Shown piece after piece: positions 1 through 5,981 of a DNA stretch of 17,115 bases. The position numbers and the translations under genes were made by a program. The first letter of the stretch is position 1; each line of letters begins with the position of its first letter. The notes under the pieces were generated by a model. It did not search any database. It was not told the origin of the DNA and worked only from the letters and a program-made list of their open reading frames with translations. The DNA lies in contig DATLFI010000313.1 in the NCBI GenBank assembly GCA_035524895.1, positions 1 to 17,115 on the forward strand, written 5' to 3'. This stretch comes from DATLFI01 sp035524895. GTDB lineage: Bacteria; Acidobacteriota; Thermoanaerobaculia; Multivoradales; Multivoraceae.

Positions 1-1
1 G

Positions 2-157
2 TACGTGGTCCTTCCGCACGTGGTGGAGTCGGGCGCCGAGCTGTCCGACGCGGACCTCGAGGCGGTCGCCGGCGGTCACACGATCGTCAAGGAAGCCGAG
101 TGCGGTGGCGACGGTACGTTCCAGACCGTCAACTCGTTCGAGGCCTCGATCGGCTGA
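2..157 (+). CDS. NHLP-type RiPP precursor peptide, C-terminal part (5' end outside window)
   Basis: The frame is open from the left edge to TGA at 155-157; only the last 51 residues are visible. They begin YVVLPHVV, continue with ELSDADLEAVAGG, and end in a 26-residue tail. This matches the end of nitrile-hydratase-like leader peptides (NHLP), which finish in a YxVLP strand, an acidic ELSDxxLxAVAGG helix and a Gly-Gly site cut by a C39-type peptidase/ABC exporter. The predicted core starts at His after the Gly-Gly and holds one Cys (core position 9), three Thr and two Ser, so at most one thioether or azoline could form on Cys. A strong terminator follows at 184-220, so the transcript ends here and any maturation genes must lie to the left or elsewhere. 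Family assignment rests on motif recall; the modification class cannot be told. Confidence 0.8.
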   Translation, partial: YVVLPHVVESGAELSDADLEAVAGGHTIVKEAECGGDGTFQTVNSFEASIG

Positions 158-183
158 TCTGGGATTCCAGACGCGGATCTTTG

Positions 184-220
184 GGGCGGCGTTCCTTGGG
201 GACGCCGCCCTTTCTCGTTT
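184..220 (+). terminator. Intrinsic terminator after the peptide precursor gene
   Basis: A perfect 9-bp stem, GGGCGGCGT (184-192) pairing with ACGCCGCCC (202-210), closes a 9-nt loop and runs straight into TTTCTCGTTT (211-220). It lies 26 bp past the stop codon at 157. The GC-rich stem and T-rich tail fit Rho-independent termination on the plus strand. Confidence 0.8.
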
Positions 221-268
221 CTGGAGGAGTGGCAGGGGCGGTTGTCGCGAGACACGCCCTCACCCCGT

Positions 269-292
269 CCCTCTCCCGCAAGCGGGAGAGGG
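269..292. repeat. REP-like intergenic hairpin
   Basis: A perfect 11-bp inverted repeat, CCCTCTCCCGC (269-279) and GCGGGAGAGGG (282-292), is separated by AA and preceded by CCCTCACCCCGT (258-269). Dispersed intergenic elements of this look (CCCTCACCC, then CTCTCCCGCAAGCGGGAGAG) are familiar from many GC-rich proteobacterial genomes. The element sits between the left terminator and the 3' end of the opposing phosphatase gene, where it could also act as a bidirectional transcript end. Whether it is multicopy here cannot be judged from one copy. Confidence 0.6.
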
Positions 293-362
293 CGCCCCCA
301 CCCGCCCCTGGGATGCCGCTGGCGACGAGACGGGAGAGGAGAGCGTTGCGCTCGACGCTGGG

Positions 363-2378
363 CTAGGAGCGGAACAGCGACGAGCCGACCATGTCCGCTG
401 GCTTCTCGATGCCGAACGCCTCGAGGATCGTGACCGGCAGGTCGAGGATGCTGGGTGTGTCCCGGGCGACCTTGCGGCTGGAAAAAAGCGAGCCGGGGAT
501 GAGGTGGTGCGCCATCGAGTGGTCGCCGCTCCACGCCCAGGGGTTCACGTCGAGGATGGTCCTACTGGACTCGGCGAGCACGGAATTGGCCGATGACCGG
601 AAGCCGGGGGTGTAGCCGACTAGGAGCTCGGGCATGTCCGCCGTGAACGGGCCGGTGTAGAGGTCGTCCCGGCGGTAGACCTTGGCCACCGGGCTGCCGC
701 CCGTCTCGTCGTCGCGCACGGCCTCGAGCTCGCGCTGCAGACGCGCCATGAGCTCCGGTGCCTGGCTCGGCTCGACGATGCCCTGGCTCTCGCGACCCTC
801 GAGGTTCAGGTAGAGGCCATTGAAGCCGATGCCATAGGCGGCAGTGCGGGTCCAGTCGATGTCGAGGACATTGGCGTTGGGCTTGTTCCGCGCCTCGTCC
901 TTGACGTGCAGGTAGCCGCGCTCGCGCAGCCAGGAGTTCAGGTGGAACTGGCGGCCGAACTGCGCAAAGCCGTGGTCGGAGCAGACGAGGAGCAGCGTCT
1001 TGTCGTCGATCGCCGGGAGCACTCGACCGACGAGCTGGTCCATTCGCTCGTAGAGGTGGTGGAGGTAACCCGAGAAGCGCACGTCGCTGCGGGCGTGCAG
1101 CGGATGGCTCTCGTCCATGTTCCGCCACATCATGTGGGCGTCCTGGTCGGTGCTCGACACATAGTAGAAAAAGAGCCCTTCCGGTTGCTCCTGGAAGCGC
1201 GCCCACTCGTGCTCGAACATCGCGAGCTGCTCGCCCAGCAATAGCTCCGCCTGCTTCACATACTCCTCGTCGGTCAGCACGCCGTGGTCGAAGGCCTTGG
1301 TGTCGGCAGGCAGGCCCTTGGTCCAGAAAGGTCCGAGGGCGCGTGCCAGCTCGCCGCCGAGCTCCTCGGGGTAGGTCACCGGCACGACCTGGGCCGAGGG
1401 GTCGATGTTGATCGGGGTGACGTAGAGCCGAAAGTGCGGGCGCGTCGACTTGAGCAGGAAGCGGCAGATGCCGCGCACCTTGCCGACCACCGGCAGCAAC
1501 TCGAACTCCACCGGCACCCACTCCGAGAACTCGCCCTCGCGGAGCAACACCTTGGTGCCCTGGACCTCGATCAGTGCCAGCGGCGCGTCGCGGTCGAGCC
1601 AGGCTTCGAATGGCACGGTTGCCTTGTTGCCGTGAGGCTGGAGCCGCGGTTCGTAGCCGGACGTGGTGAAGGAGTCGGGGCCCATCAGCTCCGCGCGCAC
1701 GCGGTGGTCGACTACCTCGACGTGGTGGAGGTAGCCCCCGGAGAGATCGGGGCGGTCCTCGAACTCGTCGCTGGTGTAGTAGTTGAAGAGCCCGTAGGTG
1801 TCGGTGAGGTCGGGGGTGCCCATGCCGCTGACCGCACGGGTCGCGCTGTCGTCGAGCGGGAAGCTGGTCGGCACCCGGAACACGCTCGCAGGGATGCCGC
1901 GCTCGGTGAGATACGCCCAGAACGGCTTGCCGTGGCGGCTGCTGACCAGGTCGCCGCCCGAGATCGGCAGCTCGTAGCCGCCCAGACGCAGCGTGCGGGT
2001 GATCGGCTGCTGGCTGTAGATCGCGAACACCGGCAGGTAGGTCTCTGGGTCGCGGCCGATGAAGTCGGGCACTCCGTGCCCGCCGGGTGTCAGCCCGGTG
2101 ATGAAGCTCGACCACGCAACCGGGCTCAGCGCCGGCATGGTGGTCCCGAGCGGCAGGAAGGACCCGATCTCGGCCAGCCGCTTGAAGTTCGGTGCGCGTC
2201 CGGTGTCCATCAGCGCGCGCACGATCTTGGGCTCGAGACCATCCAGCCCGAGCACCACGACACGACCGGCAACTCCCGCGCTGCGCCGGCATGCCAGCGA
2301 TGGAGCGAGCCCGGCGGCGGTGGCGCCACCGGCGAGCAGGCGCAGGAAGGAGCGGCGGTCGAGCGAAGTGGGATGCAT
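363..2378 (-). CDS. Tat-exported alkaline-phosphatase-superfamily (type I phosphodiesterase/nucleotide pyrophosphatase-like) lipoprotein
   Basis: 671 aa from ATG 2378. The N-terminus has a twin-arginine signal (RRSFLRLLAGG, residues 8-18) ending in SLAC (Cys30), so a Tat-exported lipoprotein is likely. The body carries alkaline-phosphatase-superfamily metal sites: VVLGLDG with Asp46, the presumed nucleophile Ser85 in LSPVAWSSFITG, Asp411/His415 in TDQDAHMMW, Asp468/His469 in CSDHGF, and GDHSMAHH at 618-625. Such enzymes hydrolyse phosphomono- or diesters or transfer phosphate groups; the substrate is unknown. It is the second gene of a pair with the FG-GAP lipoprotein at 2396-3730. An in-frame GTG at 2399 would overlap the upstream stop as GTGA and give 678 aa; ATG 2378 places the Tat motif at the usual distance, but neither start has a strong Shine-Dalgarno (SD). 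Confidence 0.85.
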   Translation of the reverse strand: MHPTSLDRRSFLRLLAGGATAAGLAPSLACRRSAGVAGRVVVLGLDGLEPKIVRALMDTGRAPNFKRLAEIGSFLPLGTTMPALSPVAWSSFITGLTPGGHGVPDFIGRDPETYLPVFAIYSQQPITRTLRLGGYELPISGGDLVSSRHGKPFWAYLTERGIPASVFRVPTSFPLDDSATRAVSGMGTPDLTDTYGLFNYYTSDEFEDRPDLSGGYLHHVEVVDHRVRAELMGPDSFTTSGYEPRLQPHGNKATVPFEAWLDRDAPLALIEVQGTKVLLREGEFSEWVPVEFELLPVVGKVRGICRFLLKSTRPHFRLYVTPINIDPSAQVVPVTYPEELGGELARALGPFWTKGLPADTKAFDHGVLTDEEYVKQAELLLGEQLAMFEHEWARFQEQPEGLFFYYVSSTDQDAHMMWRNMDESHPLHARSDVRFSGYLHHLYERMDQLVGRVLPAIDDKTLLLVCSDHGFAQFGRQFHLNSWLRERGYLHVKDEARNKPNANVLDIDWTRTAAYGIGFNGLYLNLEGRESQGIVEPSQAPELMARLQRELEAVRDDETGGSPVAKVYRRDDLYTGPFTADMPELLVGYTPGFRSSANSVLAESSRTILDVNPWAWSGDHSMAHHLIPGSLFSSRKVARDTPSILDLPVTILEAFGIEKPADMVGSSLFRS

Positions 2379-2395
2379 GGGGAGGCGGCCTGCCC

Positions 2396-3730
2396 TCACT
2401 CGGACGCTGGCTCAGGGCTCGACGGCAGCAAAGCCAGCGGCGCGGCCATGATGTTCCAGGTGAACCGCCCGAGTCCGTCGAGGTGGAGCACCAGCAGCTC
2501 CGAGTGCCACTTGCCGTCCTGGTAGACGTAGCGGCGCACCTCGTCGTGGTCGTCGCTCGCGACGTAGAGCTCGTCGCGGCCGTCTTCGTCGAGGTCGGCG
2601 AGGATGGCAGCGTGCTCGAAGCCGCTCGAGTCGGCGTCGATCAGCGTCGCCGGCCAGCGGGTGCCGGGCACGCCGCTCGGCCGCAGCAGCCAGAGCCCGC
2701 TCTTGAACGACGCCGCGACCATCTCCAAGACGCCGTCGCCGTCGACGTCGCCCACGGTCAGGAAGCGAGTCTGGGTGTCGTCGATCTCCGCCACGACTTC
2801 ACCCTGGTCGGCCGGGGTGTCGGCGTCGTACCGCCGGATCTCGACCTTGCCGCCCGAGACCGCCTCGACCGCGACGTAGAGCTCGTCACGGCCGTCGCCG
2901 TCGACATCGGCTACCAGGATCTCCTTGGCGTGCCGGTCGCCGAGGGCGGCGACCTCGGTCGGACCCTCGCCCGTCTTCGGAACGTAACGGACCACCTTGC
3001 CGGGCTGCGGCGTGCCGTCGACTCGGTTGGGCTCACTCGGAGTGGCGTAGATCTCGAACACGCCGTCGCCGTCGAGGTCGCCGACCTCGATCTCGTGGAC
3101 GAAGGTGTTCGGCTCCCGGTCGAGCTCCTGGACGCGGTACTTGCCGCCTTCCTCTGCCCAGACCACCGCCACGACTCCCTGGTCGTGCGTGGCGATCGCC
3201 AGGTCGAGGAGGCCGTCGCCGTCGAAATCGGCGGCTTCGGCGTCGCGCATGCGCGAGAACCTGCCGCCGAAGTCGGCTTCCCAGAGCGTCTCGCTCGTGC
3301 CGTCGGGGCTCCAGAGCTTGAGCATCGCGCGGGAGCCGCCGAGGGTGAGGATGCGTTCCTCGCCCGGTCGCGGACCGTACGCCATCGCTTTGTGAAACAC
3401 GTTGGAGTCGGGATCGTCGAGCGTGCGGTAGATCCACTCGCCGCCCTTGCGTTCGAGGATGCCGAGCTGCGCGGGCAGCGGCTTCGGGCTGCCGTCGGGG
3501 TTCTGGTCGAGCACGGCGAGAGCGAGCAGTAGGCCGTTCGAGAGGTCCGCGGGAGACGCCGGCGCGGCGCCCGCTGGCGGTGCGTCGTTGGTAGCTACGC
3601 CCGAGCCGGACCCGTTCCCGCCGCAGGCGGAGAGCAGCACGATCGCCGCTAGGGTGCCGAAGACCAACCGGGTGCACGGCGCGTGGTTCATGCCGCGGGA
3701 AATCTCGGGGGTGTCGGGGCGATCTCTCAT
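2396..3730 (-). CDS. FG-GAP/VCBS repeat lipoprotein (predicted beta-propeller)
   Basis: 444 aa. The ATG at 3730 has a good SD (GAGGT, 6 nt spacer); an internal ATG at 3691 would shorten the signal peptide. A hydrophobic stretch VFGTLAAIVLLSAC ends in a lipobox with Cys36, followed by a low-complexity Gly/Ser/Ala/Pro linker to about residue 60. Five Asp-rich repeats of the D-x-D-G-D-G or D-x-D-E-D-G type begin near residues 168, 218, 275, 328 and 379, about 50 residues apart, each followed by a hydrophobic strand such as ELYVA. This is the calcium-binding loop of FG-GAP/VCBS propeller blades. It should be an envelope-anchored binding or scaffold protein rather than an enzyme. It probably shares a transcript with the downstream Tat phosphatase, with stop and possible start codons overlapping. 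Ligand unknown. Confidence 0.85.
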   Translation of the reverse strand: MRDRPDTPEISRGMNHAPCTRLVFGTLAAIVLLSACGGNGSGSGVATNDAPPAGAAPASPADLSNGLLLALAVLDQNPDGSPKPLPAQLGILERKGGEWIYRTLDDPDSNVFHKAMAYGPRPGEERILTLGGSRAMLKLWSPDGTSETLWEADFGGRFSRMRDAEAADFDGDGLLDLAIATHDQGVVAVVWAEEGGKYRVQELDREPNTFVHEIEVGDLDGDGVFEIYATPSEPNRVDGTPQPGKVVRYVPKTGEGPTEVAALGDRHAKEILVADVDGDGRDELYVAVEAVSGGKVEIRRYDADTPADQGEVVAEIDDTQTRFLTVGDVDGDGVLEMVAASFKSGLWLLRPSGVPGTRWPATLIDADSSGFEHAAILADLDEDGRDELYVASDDHDEVRRYVYQDGKWHSELLVLHLDGLGRFTWNIMAAPLALLPSSPEPASE

Positions 3731-4052
3731 CGGTGTACCTCGCGGTGCGGCCAGGAGCGCGCTCGATCGAATCCGTGCTGGGGAAGGCTGGTACGTGCGG
3801 GCGCCAGGCTACGGCGACGCGGACGGCTCGGCCGGTGGGAACCGTACTGTAGCAATCGTGCGGACCGCGGCGGTGATTCCTGGCGGCGGCGTCCCGTCGA
3901 GGGGCGGCACCGGTGCGGCGAAGCGCGTATGATTCGCGCGCCAGCCACGCCGCCATTGCTTCTCGAGCGACACCAGACCGGAGACGTCCCCATCGAAGGC
4001 CACTCGATTTCCGCTCACTTCCGCGAGCTCGCGGTGGGCCGCTGTGATCGCC
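3731..4052. other. Divergent intergenic region
   Basis: About 320 bases separate the minus-strand FG-GAP gene from the plus-strand MBL-fold gene and must carry both promoters. On the minus strand, TACAGT (complement of 3846-3851) resembles a -10 box and would give a leader of about 110 nt. On the plus strand, TATGAT at 3928-3933 is the best -10-like hexamer. Neither has a recognisable -35 box. A short frame from ATG 3929 runs into the MBL gene in another frame and looks like chance. No repeat or RNA gene was seen. Confidence 0.4.
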
Positions 4053-5210
4053 ATGATCTTCACCCTCGAAGTCTTCAAGGCCAGGTACGGGGAAGCATTC
4101 CTGCTCCATTTCGGCGAGCTACAGGATCGGCGTGTCGTGCTGATCGATGGCGGACCGCGCGGCAGCTACGACGCGGTGCTGCGCCCGCGCCTCGAGCAGC
4201 TCCGTCATCAGCGCGGCGGTGAGCTCGATCTCGACCTGGTGGTCATCGGCCACTCGGACGAGGACCACTACCACGGCTTCCTCGAGCTGACCGACGAGTT
4301 CCTCGCGGCCGACCGCGAGGACGAGCCGGTCGCCTACGTCATCGACGAGCTCTGGTACAACGACGTCGACGAGCTGATCGGCCAGCACGGTGAGCTGCTG
4401 CTGCGGTCGGCCCGTGCCGAGCTCGCGGCGAAGGGCGGCGGATCCCTGTCGCATCGCGCGGCGCTGCTGCTCGCGAGCGAGCTCCCGGCGCGCCGACTGG
4501 TGCAGAACGTCGAGCAGCTCGGGCTCCACCGCAACCGTGGCGACAGTCTGGTGACCGACCGCCTGGGCAGCCATCCGCTGGCTCACGGCCTCGAGCTGCG
4601 GGTGCTCGCGCCGCGCGACGAGCAGGTCGATGCGCTGCAGCAGGAGTGGGACGCCGAGGTCGCGCGCCGCGGCGCCGCGGAGGCGGAGAAGGGACGCGCC
4701 CACGCGACGGTCTACCTCGACGAATCACTGGGGCCGCTCGCTTCGCTGGTGCTGGTAGCCGAGCTCGACGGCAAGCGCATGCTGCTTGCCGGTGACGCGA
4801 GCGGCGACGAGCTGCTCGACGCGCTGCAGGCCGGCGGTCTCCTGGAGGCTTCGAGCAGCGTTCACTTCGAGCTGATCAAGCTGCCGCAGCACGGCGCCGC
4901 GGAAGTCGGCGCCACGGGTTTGCTCGAGCGGGTGACCGCCGACCACTACGTGATCTCAGCCGACGGCAAGCACGGACGCCCTGGTGCCGCGACGCTCGAG
5001 CGGCTTGCCGCGGCGGCCTCGCGGCGAGGAGAGCCGGCGAATCTCTGGATGGTCGCTTCGATCGGGGAGTTGGCCGCGCACTGGCCCGAGGCCGAGAAGG
5101 CAGAGCTGGCGCGGGTGCGCGAGCTGTTGGAAGGGTTCGCCGCTCCGACCTCGCCGATTCGGCTGCGCACCATCGGCTCGAACAAGTCGAGCGTCGAGGT
5201 CGCGCTGTGA
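4053..5210 (+). CDS. Stand-alone ComEC-like metallo-beta-lactamase-fold hydrolase
   Basis: 385 aa from ATG 4053; GTG 4044 is an in-frame alternative. The metal motif is HSDEDH (H67-x-D69-x-D71-H72), the HxDxDH form typical of ComEC/Rec2-associated metallo-beta-lactamase (MBL) domains rather than classical HxHxDH. Supporting motifs in order are LIDGG (30-34), LLAGDAS with Asp258, and KLPQHGA with His290, which parallels the VPHHG motif of ComEC. A further ISADGKHGRP segment (321-330) parallels the Ser-x-Gly/Asn-His-Pro region of that family. No signal peptide or transmembrane segment is visible, so it is probably cytosolic, unlike the extracellular ComEC domain. Possible roles include nuclease or phosphodiesterase activity. 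Related soluble MBL proteins occur in defence-like contexts, but nothing nearby shows that here. Confidence 0.75.
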   Translation: MIFTLEVFKARYGEAFLLHFGELQDRRVVLIDGGPRGSYDAVLRPRLEQLRHQRGGELDLDLVVIGHSDEDHYHGFLELTDEFLAADREDEPVAYVIDELWYNDVDELIGQHGELLLRSARAELAAKGGGSLSHRAALLLASELPARRLVQNVEQLGLHRNRGDSLVTDRLGSHPLAHGLELRVLAPRDEQVDALQQEWDAEVARRGAAEAEKGRAHATVYLDESLGPLASLVLVAELDGKRMLLAGDASGDELLDALQAGGLLEASSSVHFELIKLPQHGAAEVGATGLLERVTADHYVISADGKHGRPGAATLERLAAAASRRGEPANLWMVASIGELAAHWPEAEKAELARVRELLEGFAAPTSPIRLRTIGSNKSSVEVAL

Positions 5211-5290
5211 CGGCTGCCGGCCGGCGCGCCGTCCCTGGTGGTGTCGCCGGCTCCCTCGGGCTAGCCTGACCGGCACGTGGGGAGTCGCGC

Positions 5291-5809
5291 TTGCTGCTGG
5301 CCGAGCTGCATCGTTCGTTGGGCGTGCCGGGCGACTACGCCGAGCGCCGCGGGCTGCCGCCGCAGGTCGAGGCCGGCGTGCTGGTCGGCATTGGGCGCGA
5401 CATCCTCGGGCGCCCGCAGCGGCTGGTGCCCGGAGCGGCTCGCGCGTGGCGGCGGATGCGACGCGCCGCGCGGCAGGACGCGATCGAGCTCGAGGTGGTG
5501 TCGGCCTTCCGCAGCGTCGACTATCAGGCCGAGGTGATCCGCCGCAAGCTCGCGGCGGGGCGGTCGATAGACGACATCCTCTGCGCGAACGCGGCGCCGG
5601 GCTTCAGCGAGCATCACACCGGTCGCGCCCTCGACCTGACCACACCCGGCTGCTCGCCGCTCGAGGAGTCCTTCGAACGGACGCCTGCGTTCGCCTGGCT
5701 GCAGTCGAACGCAGGCCGATTCAAGTTTCGTCTGAGCTATCCGCGCGACAATCCTTGGGGACTGGTGTACGAGCCCTGGCACTGGTCGTGGAGTGGGAGC
5801 GCGCGTTAG
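5291..5809 (+). CDS. VanY-like D-alanyl-D-alanine carboxypeptidase (peptidase M15B) without visible signal peptide
   Basis: 172 aa starting at TTG 5291, chosen because GGGGAG (5279-5284) sits 6 nt upstream and an in-frame stop at 5267-5269 excludes a longer N-terminus. Family motifs are complete: SAFRS (71-75), the zinc motif SxHxxGxAxD as SEHHTGRALD with His108 and Asp115, a FAWLQ segment (134-138), and EPWHW with catalytic Glu161 and zinc ligand His164. The enzyme class cuts D-Ala-D-Ala or related peptidoglycan stem peptides. The start MLLAELHRSLG has no hydrophobic export signal, which is odd for a wall enzyme and suggests cytosolic muropeptide trimming or non-classical export. Its last codons and TAG stop lie in a 14-bp tandem repeat. 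Confidence 0.85.
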   Translation: MLLAELHRSLGVPGDYAERRGLPPQVEAGVLVGIGRDILGRPQRLVPGAARAWRRMRRAARQDAIELEVVSAFRSVDYQAEVIRRKLAAGRSIDDILCANAAPGFSEHHTGRALDLTTPGCSPLEESFERTPAFAWLQSNAGRFKFRLSYPRDNPWGLVYEPWHWSWSGSAR

Positions 5810-5850
5810 AGACCGCGCGTTTGGGAGCGCGCGTTTGGACCGCGCGGCGG
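5795..5850 (+). repeat. 14-bp tandem repeat, about four units
   Basis: Successive 14-mers read GGGAGCGCGCGTTA (5795), GAGACCGCGCGTTT (5809), GGGAGCGCGCGTTT (5823) and GGACCGCGCGGCGG (5837). Units 1 and 3 differ only at the last base; unit 4 is degenerate. The array starts inside the vanY-like gene, includes its stop codon and continues into the spacer. It looks like slipped-strand duplication of a CG-rich word. Confidence 0.65.
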
Positions 5851-5884
5851 ACCGCGTGCTCCTCATTCCGGGTCTTGCGTTCCA

Positions 5885-5899
5885 GGACCGATTCGGTCC
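5885..5899. promoter_or_regulatory. Palindrome upstream of the TonB receptor (possible operator)
   Basis: GGACCGA (5885-5891) and TCGGTCC (5893-5899) form a perfect 7-bp inverted repeat around one T, 82 bp before the receptor start. It does not resemble a Fur box. The position would suit a regulator, but a 15-bp palindrome can arise by chance in GC-rich DNA. Confidence 0.3.
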
Positions 5900-5981
5900 A
5901 GAATCTCCCAGTTCTTGAGATCGAGTCGCAATAATGGATCTGGACAGCCCTCAGAGCTAGGCAGACTTGGAGATAGAGCTC

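Noticed and set aside
1284..2525. 413-aa plus-strand open frame across the phosphatase gene
   Set aside because: Antisense shadow of a high-GC gene: low-complexity composition, no SD, no family motif, while the opposite strand has a complete Tat signal and metal sites.
2192..3532. 446-aa plus-strand open frame over the FG-GAP lipoprotein
   Set aside because: Its Val/Asp/Glu-rich sequence mirrors the Asp-Gly-Asp repeats of the minus-strand gene; it bridges two real genes and has no start signal.
3929..4222. Small plus-strand frame starting with MIRAPATPP before the MBL gene
   Set aside because: Overlaps the MBL gene in another frame, becomes Arg/Ala-rich and lacks an SD.
5810..5981. Fur box before the FecA-like receptor
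   Set aside because: No AT-rich GATAATGATAATCATTATC-like 19-mer is present; only one unrelated GC-rich palindrome was found.
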